Positions 1 to 8,949 of a stretch of 64,000 nt of DNA are shown in pieces. The stretch lies in the NCBI RefSeq assembly GCF_001442805.1, contig NZ_CP011131.1, positions 4,154,001 to 4,218,000 on the forward strand, given 5' to 3'. This DNA comes from Lysobacter gummosus (lineage in GTDB: Bacteria > Pseudomonadota > Gammaproteobacteria > Xanthomonadales > Xanthomonadaceae). A program made the position numbers and the translations under genes. Positions within the stretch are counted from its first letter, which is position 1, and the number at the start of each line of letters is the position of its first letter. The notes beneath the pieces were generated by a model. It was given only the letters and a program-made list of their open reading frames with translations, did not search any database and had not been told where the DNA came from.

Positions 1-3000
1 TGGGATCGGTGCTGACGGTGATCACGACCAGGTTCGGATCGATCGGCGCGCCGTTGAGCGTGTCGTTGGCGATCACGTTGGTCGTCACCGGCGTGTTCTG
101 CGGAGTCGTGCCCGTGCCGCCGGCGGGATCGTCGGTGGCGGTGATCGCGGGCGCGGTCACGGTGATGGTCACCGTGGCGGTATCGCAGTTGCTCGGGTTC
201 AGCACTTCGCACAGCTGGTAGGTCACGGTGTAGTTGCCGGCCGGCGTACCGGGCGCGACATCCACGCCGCCATCGGCCTTGACCGTCAGCGGGCCGTTGG
301 TGTTCGGGGTTACGGTGACGTCGGCGGGGTTGACGGTGCTGCCGCCGAGCGTGTCGTTGCCGAGCACGTTGACCACGTTGGTGCCGCCGGTGCCGCCGTT
401 GACCGGCGTGGCGACGATGTCATCGACCGCGTCGATGACCGCGGCGCTCACCGTCACGGTCACATCGGCCTGGGTGCAATTGGTCGGATCGGCGATTTCG
501 CAGATCTCGTAGCGCACCACGTAACTGCCCTGCGGCGTGCCCGGCGCGACGTTCACCGCGCCGGTGGCCGGATCGATGGTCACGTTCGGGCTGGTGGTCG
601 AGATTTGGCGAATGGTGACATTCGAAGTCGTCGCCGGCTGGCCGTTTAGCGTGTCGTTGACCAGCACGTTCGGCACGGCTACACCACCGGTTGCGCCGTT
701 GGCGACCGTACCCGAATCAGGGGCGGCCACGATCGGGCGCCGGGCAACCGGCGTGGTCACCTGCGAAGTGGACGGCGTCGGCGTTTCGGCCGAGGTCGCG
801 CTGGCGTCGTTGACGATGTTGCCGGCGGTGGCGTCGCCGGCCGTCACCGTGTACGTACCGGTGACCACGCAGGTCGCGCTGCCGCCGGTCGGCGCCATCG
901 CCGGGCAATTCCAGCTCGAAGGCGTGGTCTTGCTGTCGGTGATGACGACGTTGTTCAACGTCACGTTGCCGGTGTTGGTGGCGGTGATGGTGTAGGTCAG
1001 CACGTCGCCGATCGTCACCGTGCCGCTGCCGTCGTTGTCGGCGTTGGTGGGCTGGGACTTGAGCAGGGTCATCGCGGGGTTGCGCGTCGCGGTGATCGTG
1101 ACCGTATCGGTCGGCGAGGTCGTGGTGCCGTCGGTCGCGCTGGCGATGTTGGTAAGGCTGCCGGCATCCAGATCGGCCTGGGTCACGCTGTAGTTCGCCG
1201 TGCAGGTCAGGGTCTGGCTCGGGTTCAGGCCACCGGCCGGCAGCGCCGGACAGGTCACCGTGGTCTTGTCGTCGGTCACGCTGATCGGCGCGGTGATCGT
1301 AACGTTGCCGGTGTTGGTGACGATGTAGGTATACGGAATCACCTGGCCGACCGTCGCGTAGGTCGTCGCGGTCGAAGCCTTGTCGATCGTCATCGCACGC
1401 GTCTGCGTCGCGGTGATCGTGACCGTATCCGTCGGCGAGGTCGTGGTGCCGTCGGTCGCGCTGGCGATGTTGGTCAACGTGCCGGCGTTCAGATCGGCCT
1501 GGGTCACGCTGTAGTTCGCCGTGCAGGTCAGCGTCTGGGTCGGCGCCAGGCCGCCGGCCGGCAGCGCCGGACAGGTCACCGTGGTCTTGTCGTCGGTCAC
1601 GCTGATCGCGGCGGTGATCGTGACATTGCCGGTGTTGGTGACGATGTAGGTGTACGGGATCACCTGGCCGACCGTTGCGTAGGTCGTCGCGGTCGAAGCC
1701 TTGTCGATCGTCATCGCACGCGTCTGCGTCGCGGTGATCGTGACCGTATCCGTCGGCGAGGTCGTGGTGCCGTCGGTCGCGCTGGCGATGTTGGTCAACG
1801 TGCCGGCGTTCAGATCGGCCTGGGTCACGCTGTAGTTCGCCGTGCAGGTCAGCGTCTGGGTCGGCGCCAGGCCGCCGGCCGGCAGCGCCGGACAGGTCAC
1901 CGTGGTCTTGTCGTCGGTCACGCTGATCGCGGCGGTGATCGTGACATTGCCGGTGTTGGTGACGATGTAGGTGTACGGGATCACCTGGCCGACCGTTGCG
2001 TACGTCGTCGCGGTCGAAGCCTTGTCGATCGTCATCGCACGCGTCTGCGTCGCGGTGATCGTGACCGTATCCGTCGGCGAGGTCGTGGTGCCGTCGGTCG
2101 CGCTGGCGATGTTGGTCAACGTGCCGGCGTTCAGATCGGCCTGGGTCACGGTGTAGTTCGCCGTGCAGGTCAGCGTCTGGGTCGGCGCCAGGCCGCCGGC
2201 CGGCAGCGCCGGACAGGTCACGGTGGTCTTGTCGTCGGTCACGCTGATCGCGGCGGTGATCGTGACATTGCCGGTGTTGGTGACGATGTAGGTATACGGA
2301 ATCACCTGGCCGACCGTCGCGTACGTCGTCGCGGTCGAAGCCTTGTCGATCGTCATCGCACGCGTCTGCGTCGCGGTGATCGTGACCGTGTCCGTCGGCG
2401 AGGTCGTAGTGCCGTCGGTCGCGCTGGCGATGTTGGTCAACGTGCCGGCGTTCAGATCGGCCTGGGTCACGCTGTAGTTCGCCGTGCAGGTCAGCGTCTG
2501 GGTCGGCGCCAGGCCACCGGCCGGTAGCGCCGGACAGGTCACCGTGGTCTTGTCGTCGGTCACGCTGATCGCGGCGGTGATCGTGACATTGCCGGTGTTG
2601 GTGACGATGTAGGTGTACGGCAGGACATCGCCCACCGCGGCGTAGGTCGTCGCGGTCGAGGCCTTGTCGATCGTCATCGCACGCGTCTGCGTCGCGGTGA
2701 TCGTGACCGTATCCGTCGGCGAGGTCGTGGTGCCGTCGGTCGCGCTGGCGATGTTGGTCAACGTGCCGGCGTTCAGATCGGCCTGGGTCACGCTGTAGTT
2801 CGCCGTGCAGGTCAGCGTCTGGGTCGGCGCCAGGCCGCCGGCCGGCAGCGCCGGACAGGTCACGGTGGTCTTGTCGTCGGTCACGCTGATCGGCGCGGTG
2901 ATCGTAACGTTGCCGGTGTTGGTGACGATGTAGGTATACGGAATCACCTGGCCGACCGTCGCGTAGGTCGTCGCGGTCGAAGCCTTGTCGATCGTCATCG

Positions 3001-6000
3001 CACGCGTCTGCGTCGCGGTGATCGTGACCGTATCCGTCGGCGAGGTCGTGGTGCCGTCGGTCGCGCTGGCGATGTTGGTCAACGTGCCGGCGTTCAGATC
3101 GGCCTGGGTCACGCTGTAGTTCGCCGTGCAGGTCAGCGTCTGGGTCGGCGCCAGGCCACCGGCCGGCAGCGCCGGACAGGTCACGGTGGTCTTGTCGTCG
3201 GTCACGCTGATCGGCGCGGTGATCGTAACGTTGCCGGTGTTGGTGACGATGTAGGTATACGGAATCACCTGGCCGACCGTCGCGTAGGTCGTCGCGGTCG
3301 AAGCCTTGTCGATCGTCATCGCACGCGTCTGCGTCGCGGTGATCGTGACCGTATCCGTCGGCGAAGTCGTAGTGCCGTCGGTCGCGCTGGCGATGTTGGT
3401 CAACGTGCCGGCGTTCAGATCGGCCTGGGTCACGGTGTAGTTCGCCGTGCAGGTCAACGTCTGGGTCGGCGCCAGACCACCGGCCGGCAGCGCCGGGCAG
3501 GTCACCGTGGTCTTGTCGTCGGTCACGCTGATCGCGGCGGTGATCGTGACATTGCCGGTGTTGGTGACGATGTAGGTGTACGGCAGGACATCGCCCACCG
3601 CGGCGTAGGTCGTCGCGGTCGAGGCCTTGTCGATCGTCATCGCACGCGTCTGCGTGGCATTGAGTGTGACGCTGTCGGTAAGGGACTGCACCGCGCCCGA
3701 GCTCGCGCTGGCGATATTGATCAACGTGCCGGCGTTCAGATCCGCCTGGGTGACGGTATAGGTGGAGTTACACGTCAGGCTTTGAGTCGGCGGCAAACCG
3801 CCGGGCGGCAGCGCCGGACAGGTCACCGTGGTCTTATCGTCGGCGACTGTGATCGCCGTCGTGAGGGTCACGTTGCCGGTATTGGTGACGATGTAGGTGT
3901 ACGGGATCACCTGACCGACCGTGGCGTACGTCGTTGCGGTCGAGGCCTTGTCGATCGCCAGGCCCGGATTCTGCGTCGCGTTCACCGTGACGGTGTCGGT
4001 CGGCGAAGTCGTAGTGCCATCAGTCGCACTGGCGATATTGACGACGCTACCGGCATCCAGATCGGCCTGAGTCACGGTGTAACTGGCCGTGCAGGTCAGC
4101 GTCTGAGTCGGCGCCAAGCCCCCGGCCGGCAGCGCCGGACAGGTCACCGTGGTCTTGTCGTCGGTCACGTTGATCGCTGCGGTGATCGTGACATTACCGG
4201 TGTTGGTGACCAAGTAGGTGTAATTCAGCGAGTCGCCTACCGCGGCGTAGCCGGTCGACGTCGTGTTCTTGTCGATCGTCATCGCACGCGTCTGCGTCGC
4301 GGTGATCGTGACCGTATCCGTCGGCGAGGTCGTAGTGCCGTCGGTCGCGCTGGCGATGTTGGTCAACGTGCCGGCGTTCAGATCGGCCTGGGTCACGGTG
4401 TAATTCGCCGTGCAGGTCAGCGTCTGGGTCGGCGCCAGGCCGCCGGCCGGCAGCGCCGGACAGGTCACGGTGGTCTTGTCGTCGGTCACGCTGATCGCGG
4501 CGGTGATCGTGACATTGCCGGTGTTGGTGACGATGTAGGTATACGGAATCACCTGGCCGACCGTCGCGTACGTCGTCGCGGTCGAAGCCTTGTCGATCGT
4601 CATCGCACGCGTCTGCGTCGCGGTGATCGTGACCGTGTCCGTCGGCGAGGTCGTAGTGCCGTCGGTCGCGCTGGCGATGTTGGTCAACGTGCCGGCGTTC
4701 AGATCGGCCTGGGTCACGGTGTAATTCGCCGTGCAGGTCAGCGTCTGGGTCGGCGCCAGGCCGCCGGCCGGCAGCGCCGGACAGGTCACGGTGGTCTTGT
4801 CGTCGGTCACGCTGATCGGCGCGGTGATCGTAACGTTGCCGGTGTTGGTGACGATGTAGGTATACGGAATCACCTGGCCGACCGTCGCGTAGGTCGTCGC
4901 GGTCGAAGCCTTGTCGATCGTCATCGCACGCGTCTGCGTCGCGGTGATCGTGACCGTGTCCGTCGGCGAGGTCGTAGTGCCGTCGGTCGCGCTGGCGATG
5001 TTGGTCAACGTGCCGGCGTTCAGATCGGCCTGGGTCACGGTGTAGTTCGCCGTGCAGGTCAACGTCTGAGTCGGCGCCAGACCACCGGCCGGCAGCGCCG
5101 GACAGGTCACCGTGGTCTTGTCGTCGGTCACGCTGATCGCGGCGGTGATCGTGACATTGCCGGTGTTGGTGACGATGTAGGTGTACGGGATCACCTGGCC
5201 GACCGTTGCGTACGTCGTCGCGGTCGAAGCCTTGTCGATCGTCATCGCACGCGTCTGCGTCGCGGTGATCGTGACCGTATCCGTCGGCGAGGTCGTGGTG
5301 CCGTCGGTCGCGCTGGCGATGTTGGTCAACGTGCCGGCGTTCAGATCGGCCTGGGTCACGGTGTAGTTCGCCGTGCAGGTCAGCGTCTGGGTCGGCGCCA
5401 GGCCGCCGGCCGGCAGCGCCGGACAGGTCACGGTGGTCTTGTCGTCGGTCACGCTGATCGCGGCGGTGATCGTGACATTGCCGGTGTTGGTGACGATGTA
5501 GGTATACGGAATCACCTGGCCGACCGTCGCGTACGTCGTCGCGGTCGAAGCCTTGTCGATCGTCATCGCACGCGTCTGCGTCGCGGTGATCGTGACCGTG
5601 TCCGTCGGCGAGGTCGTAGTGCCGTCGGTCGCGCTGGCGATGTTGGTCAACGTGCCGGCGTTCAGATCGGCCTGGGTCACGCTGTAGTTCGCCGTGCAGG
5701 TCAGCGTCTGGGTCGGCGCTAGGCCACCGGCCGGTAGCGCCGGACAGGTCACCGTGGTCTTGTCGTCGGTCACGCTGATCGGCGCGGTGATCGTAACGTT
5801 GCCGGTGTTGGTAACGATGTAGGTATACGGAATCACCTGGCCGACCGTCGCGTACGTGGTCGCGGTCGAAGCCTTGTCGATCGTCATCGCACGCGTCTGC
5901 GTCGCGGTGATCGTGACCGTGTCCGTCGGCGAGGTCGTAGTGCCGTCGGTCGCGCTGGCGATGTTGGTCAACGTGCCGGCGTTCAGATCGGCCTGGGTCA

Positions 6001-7912
6001 CGGTGTAGTTCGCCGTGCAGGTCAGCGTCTGGGTCGGCGCCAGACCACCGGCCGGCAGCGCCGGACAGGTCACCGTGGTCTTGTCGTCGGTCACGCTGAT
6101 CGCGGCGGTGATCGTGACATTGCCGGTGTTGGTGACGATGTAGGTGTACGGCAGGACATCGCCCACCGCGGCGTAGGTCGTCGCGGTCGAGGCCTTGTCG
6201 ATCGTCATCGCACGCGTCTGCGTCGCGGTGATCGTGACCGTATCCGTCGGCGAGGTCGTGGTGCCGTCGGTCGCGCTGGCGATGTTGGTCAACGTGCCGG
6301 CGTTCAGATCGGCCTGGGTCACGCTGTAGTTCGCCGTGCAGGTCAGCGTCTGGGTCGGCGCCAGGCCGCCGGCCGGCAGCGCCGGACAGGTCACCGTGGT
6401 CTTGTCGTCGGTCACGCTGATCGGCGCGGTGATCGTGACATTGCCGGTGTTGGTGACGATGTAGGTGTACGGGATCACCTGACCAACCGTCGCGTACGTC
6501 GTCGCGGTTGAGGCCTTGTCGATCGTCATCGCAGGCGCAGCCGCGATCGTTACCGTATTGGTATCGGTCGCATTCGGCAATGTGCCGCTCGTCGGCGTGC
6601 CGCTCGCGGTCGCGGTATTGACGACCGAACCAGCATTCACCTCAGCCTGCGTGACCGTATAGACGTTTCCGGTCGCGGTGCAGCTGGCGGTCGCGGACGG
6701 CGCCAACGTGGCGATAGTGCACGTCAGCGAAGGCAGCTTCGGATCGGTCACGGTGATGCTGTTGATCGTGACGTTACCGGTGTTGGTGACGCTGAAGGTG
6801 TAGGTCACCGTGTCGCCGGCGCGAGTCGGCGTGGAAGTGGTGGCCTTGTCCAGAGTCCAGCTCGGGTTAGACACCGGCGTCGGCGTCGCCGTCGCGGTGT
6901 TGTTGCCGGCGACCGGATCGTTGGTGGTCGCGCTCACCGTGGCGCTGTTGAGATAAGGCCCGGTTTCCAGAACACGGGCGACCAACGTCAGGGTCGCGCT
7001 GGCGTTATGCGCAAGCGCGCCAATCGTCCAAACGCCGCTGCCGTTGTTATAGGTGCCCACGCTTGGAGTGGCGGAAACGAAGGTATAGCCGGCCGGCAAC
7101 ACATCGTTGACGACCACGCCGGCCGCATCGGACGGGCCGATGTTGTTGTTGACGGTCACCGTGAAGGTGACGTTGGTTCCAATCGCGGGGTTGGTCGGCA
7201 ACACCGTCTTGGTGATGGCCAGATCCGCGACCGGTGTAACCGTATCGACATCGGTAACCGTGCCGGTCGGCGTCGGATCGGTGGTGTTGGCCGGCAAGGT
7301 CGCGGTGACCGCGTTGGTCACGCTGCCGCTGGTCGCGGTGACATTGGCGTTGACGGTGAACGTCAGCTCGCCGCCCGAGGGCAGATTCGCGATAGTCAAA
7401 CCGCTCTCGAAGTTGGCCACGGTCACGACCGGGCAAACCGCAGTGCCCGCACTGACCAGGCAGCTCACAGCGGTCTTGGTCAGGCCCACAGCAACCGGAT
7501 CGGTGATGATCGTGCCGTTGGCCGCGCTCGGGCCGTTGTTGCGCAACACGATCGTATATATGGTCGAACCGCCGGCGGTGACGCTGGTCACGCCGTCGGT
7601 CTTGGTCAGTACCAGATCGGCCACCGCCGCCAACGTATTCGAATCGGTAGCCGAACAAGCCCCGGTCCCCGCATTGAACGTACCGCCGTTGGCCGTACAC
7701 GCCGTATCGACGTTGGTCACGTTGGCCGGCGGCGTGATGGTCGCGGTGTTGTTCAGCGGGTTGGCGAACTGCGCCATCGCCGGCAGGCCGGCCAGGGTCA
7801 GCACGGCTGCAAGCAGCACACGCACTCCGGTTCGAGCAATGCGCGATCCAGCACGGACGTCGCGGTGGACGGACGATTGGCTGGCCGGAGTACGAGTAGT
7901 GGCGATTTTCAT
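1..7912 (-). CDS. Giant secreted repeat protein (DUF11/DUF7507-type), C-terminus beyond window
   Basis: An uninterrupted minus-strand frame starts at ATG 7912 and is still open at base 2, giving 2637 visible residues. A stop codon sits two codons upstream, so this is the first start; no clear Shine-Dalgarno is seen. Residues 1-47 form a long signal peptide with a hydrophobic core (RVLLAAVLTLAGLP) ending in AMA. Residues about 95-345 hold two DUF11-like domains. Residues about 350-461 are a diverged repeat. Residues 462-2280 are 17 tandem 107-residue repeats beginning MTIDKAS, with ATVGQVIPYTYIVTNTGN near the start and a cysteine pair (TVTCPAL / TLTCTANY) that could form one disulfide per repeat. 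Residue 2281 begins another DUF11-like unit, followed by Ig/cadherin-like modules with NVLVNDTLNG motifs. A surface or secreted stalk or adhesin is likely (inference). No secretion signal or anchor is visible because the C-terminus is missing. Confidence 0.85.
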   Translation of the reverse strand, partial: MKIATTRTPASQSSVHRDVRAGSRIARTGVRVLLAAVLTLAGLPAMAQFANPLNNTATITPPANVTNVDTACTANGGTFNAGTGACSATDSNTLAAVADLVLTKTDGVTSVTAGGSTIYTIVLRNNGPSAANGTIITDPVAVGLTKTAVSCLVSAGTAVCPVVTVANFESGLTIANLPSGGELTFTVNANVTATSGSVTNAVTATLPANTTDPTPTGTVTDVDTVTPVADLAITKTVLPTNPAIGTNVTFTVTVNNNIGPSDAAGVVVNDVLPAGYTFVSATPSVGTYNNGSGVWTIGALAHNASATLTLVARVLETGPYLNSATVSATTNDPVAGNNTATATPTPVSNPSWTLDKATTSTPTRAGDTVTYTFSVTNTGNVTINSITVTDPKLPSLTCTIATLAPSATASCTATGNVYTVTQAEVNAGSVVNTATASGTPTSGTLPNATDTNTVTIAAAPAMTIDKASTATTYATVGQVIPYTYIVTNTGNVTITAPISVTDDKTTVTCPALPAGGLAPTQTLTCTANYSVTQADLNAGTLTNIASATDGTTTSPTDTVTITATQTRAMTIDKASTATTYAAVGDVLPYTYIVTNTGNVTITAAISVTDDKTTVTCPALPAGGLAPTQTLTCTANYTVTQADLNAGTLTNIASATDGTTTSPTDTVTITATQTRAMTIDKASTATTYATVGQVIPYTYIVTNTGNVTITAPISVTDDKTTVTCPALPAGGLAPTQTLTCTANYSVTQADLNAGTLTNIASATDGTTTSPTDTVTITATQTRAMTIDKASTATTYATVGQVIPYTYIVTNTGNVTITAAISVTDDKTTVTCPALPAGGLAPTQTLTCTANYTVTQADLNAGTLTNIASATDGTTTSPTDTVTITATQTRAMTIDKASTATTYATVGQVIPYTYIVTNTGNVTITAAISVTDDKTTVTCPALPAGGLAPTQTLTCTANYTVTQADLNAGTLTNIASATDGTTTSPTDTVTITATQTRAMTIDKASTATTYATVGQVIPYTYIVTNTGNVTITAPISVTDDKTTVTCPALPAGGLAPTQTLTCTANYTVTQADLNAGTLTNIASATDGTTTSPTDTVTITATQTRAMTIDKASTATTYATVGQVIPYTYIVTNTGNVTITAAISVTDDKTTVTCPALPAGGLAPTQTLTCTANYTVTQADLNAGTLTNIASATDGTTTSPTDTVTITATQTRAMTIDKNTTSTGYAAVGDSLNYTYLVTNTGNVTITAAINVTDDKTTVTCPALPAGGLAPTQTLTCTASYTVTQADLDAGSVVNIASATDGTTTSPTDTVTVNATQNPGLAIDKASTATTYATVGQVIPYTYIVTNTGNVTLTTAITVADDKTTVTCPALPPGGLPPTQSLTCNSTYTVTQADLNAGTLINIASASSGAVQSLTDSVTLNATQTRAMTIDKASTATTYAAVGDVLPYTYIVTNTGNVTITAAISVTDDKTTVTCPALPAGGLAPTQTLTCTANYTVTQADLNAGTLTNIASATDGTTTSPTDTVTITATQTRAMTIDKASTATTYATVGQVIPYTYIVTNTGNVTITAPISVTDDKTTVTCPALPAGGLAPTQTLTCTANYSVTQADLNAGTLTNIASATDGTTTSPTDTVTITATQTRAMTIDKASTATTYATVGQVIPYTYIVTNTGNVTITAPISVTDDKTTVTCPALPAGGLAPTQTLTCTANYSVTQADLNAGTLTNIASATDGTTTSPTDTVTITATQTRAMTIDKASTATTYAAVGDVLPYTYIVTNTGNVTITAAISVTDDKTTVTCPALPAGGLAPTQTLTCTANYSVTQADLNAGTLTNIASATDGTTTSPTDTVTITATQTRAMTIDKASTATTYATVGQVIPYTYIVTNTGNVTITAAISVTDDKTTVTCPALPAGGLAPTQTLTCTANYTVTQADLNAGTLTNIASATDGTTTSPTDTVTITATQTRAMTIDKASTATTYATVGQVIPYTYIVTNTGNVTITAAISVTDDKTTVTCPALPAGGLAPTQTLTCTANYSVTQADLNAGTLTNIASATDGTTTSPTDTVTITATQTRAMTIDKASTATTYATVGQVIPYTYIVTNTGNVTITAAISVTDDKTTVTCPALPAGGLAPTQTLTCTANYSVTQADLNAGTLTNIASATDGTTTSPTDTVTITATQTRAMTIDKASTATTYATVGQVIPYTYIVTNTGNVTITAPISVTDDKTTVTCPALPAGGLNPSQTLTCTANYSVTQADLDAGSLTNIASATDGTTTSPTDTVTITATRNPAMTLLKSQPTNADNDGSGTVTIGDVLTYTITATNTGNVTLNNVVITDSKTTPSSWNCPAMAPTGGSATCVVTGTYTVTAGDATAGNIVNDASATSAETPTPSTSQVTTPVARRPIVAAPDSGTVANGATGGVAVPNVLVNDTLNGQPATTSNVTIRQISTTSPNVTIDPATGAVNVAPGTPQGSYVVRYEICEIADPTNCTQADVTVTVSAAVIDAVDDIVATPVNGGTGGTNVVNVLGNDTLGGSTVNPADVTVTPNTNGPLTVKADGGVDVAPGTPAGNYTVTYQLCEVLNPSNCDTATVTITVTAPAITATDDPAGGTGTTPQNTPVTTNVIANDTLNGAPIDPNLVVITVSTDP
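1070..6529 (-). repeat. 17 x 321-bp in-frame tandem repeat array
   Basis: The codon for the first Met of each unit recurs exactly every 321 bp: 6527, 6206, 5885, 5564, 5243, 4922, 4601, 4280, 3959 (Met replaced), 3638, 3317, 2996, 2675, 2354, 2033, 1712, 1391 and 1070. Most units differ at only a few bases. Variation is mosaic: ATVGQVIPYT versus AAVGDVLPYT, and ITAAISV versus ITAPISV, are shuffled between units. Units 3638-4280 are clearly more diverged. The array lies inside the giant gene and never breaks the frame. It is coding repeat, not CRISPR. Confidence 0.95.
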
Positions 7913-8507
7913 GCGTTAGCCCAAACAGGAGTTCGGTAAGCGCCGGGACGACATCGTCCATCGCCTTGCGGCGATGTCCGGACGCCGTCGACCGGCTGGT
8001 CGACGTGCTTACTGCGGGTTTGTTCGTATTGCTGGTCGTGCGGTACGACGAATGCCTGATGCATTGGGCGAACGCTGAGCGCTCAAGCCCGGGACGGCTC
8101 TACATCCACATAAAACGCGTTGTTGATACAGCGCACGCTTGCGTTTGAACTACCGCTAGGTCATGCGCGTGGAGTTCGCTCGGCACATTCGCCGCGCCAA
8201 CCCAAGCACCAAGGCCTGGCTGTTCAATTCGCTTTGGATAGGAGCCGCCCGACGCCGGCCGCACTTGCGCGGCCGTTCGACAAACAGCAGGAAGCCGCCA
8301 CATGGCGGCCGGACCAGCGACATCCCCTTGGATACCGATACTCAGCCCCTGACACGTCATAACGTGCCTCCCCCTTATTTCCACTCCGCCTACACCTTCC
8401 CTACGAGGGAAAGTGCCGGTAGATGCACCAGAAGTACTGTGGAACCCCTAACTCCAATACGTGTCGAGCACTGCTACACAGGACAGGATGGCAAATAGTG
8501 TGCCATT

Positions 8508-8537
8508 CATCACATTACCATTTCAATGGTCATCACA
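8508..8537. promoter_or_regulatory. Candidate operator upstream of giant gene or ispB
   Basis: A perfect inverted repeat CCATT-tc-AATGG (8518-8529) is flanked by two direct copies of CATCACA (8508-8514 and 8531-8537), 23 bp apart. This is a compact protein-binding layout in an AT-richer patch. The bound protein is unknown; the CATCACA halves only loosely recall half of a Crp/Clp site (TGTGA). Function is inference. Confidence 0.3.
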
Positions 8538-8917
8538 ATAAAAGTGAGCTAGCTATCGCACTAAGGTGCCCTTCCAGGTCAGACGGGTGACCTCCTCCGG
8601 CAGCTTTGGACGTCGCCGGCGGGCGAATTACGAAGTGCCTGGGCTACGTCTCAAAACCCCAATCCCGGCAAACTGAATGTGCCCTTTCAGACAGAAATTA
8701 ACGTTATGCATGCAGAAGCCGCGTGAAATATCAGCGCGAAGTGCATCGCAAATAGCCTTAAAAAGAGCGCAAATTGTCTGCTAAATCGCAGATTCTGGAA
8801 TTCAGCTGCTTCAGCCCGAACGCGCGAATCAGTCACGCTTGCCATGCGCGGGCTGTGCCGTGATTGACGGGGAGTGGCGTGCTCGCGGCGGGCTGAGATG
8901 GAAAGCGACACAGGCCC

Positions 8918-8923
8918 TATAAT
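8918..8923 (+). promoter_or_regulatory. Candidate -10 box for ispB
   Basis: A perfect TATAAT ends three bases before an ATG at 8926. If it is the -10 element, transcription starts near 8930, so the ATG at 8926 would lie upstream of the transcript and the ATG at 8950 would be the true start. No good -35 is seen 16-18 bp upstream. Confidence 0.4.
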
Positions 8924-8949
8924 TCATGTCCCAACGATTCGGCCGTCCC

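Larger units (their letters stand above)
7913..8949. other. Gene-free intergenic region with several dyads
   Basis: About 1 kb separates the giant gene from ispB, and no convincing gene is seen. Visible structure: a dyad at 7950-7978, a perfect 8-bp hairpin with a 4-base loop at 7986-8005 (CGTCGACC/GGTCGACG), a compact symmetric site at 8508-8537, and a GGTCA-6-TGACC dyad at 8577-8592. The part around 8460-8800 is visibly poorer in GC than its surroundings. Short frames here (for example 8163-8498) have no family resemblance and were not called. Confidence 0.6.

Noticed and set aside
3782-5722. 646-residue plus-strand frame rich in Arg/Gly
   Set aside because: It is the antisense shadow of the 321-bp repeat array; its internal repeats simply mirror the coding repeats of the giant gene.
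1070-6529. Regular repeats resembling a CRISPR array
   Set aside because: The period is 321 bp with no short repeat/unique spacer alternation, and the frame is open throughout; it is coding repeat.
7047-7961. 304-residue minus-strand frame over the start of the giant gene
   Set aside because: Wrong frame; the true frame shows a signal peptide and DUF11 motifs, while this one is Arg/Gln-rich noise.
8163-8498. 111-residue frame in the gene-free region
   Set aside because: No ribosome-binding site, no recognisable motif and composition unlike neighbouring genes.
8926-8949. Upstream ATG start for ispB
   Set aside because: It lies three bases after a TATAAT, so it would probably precede the transcript start; the ATG at 8950 matches the family length.
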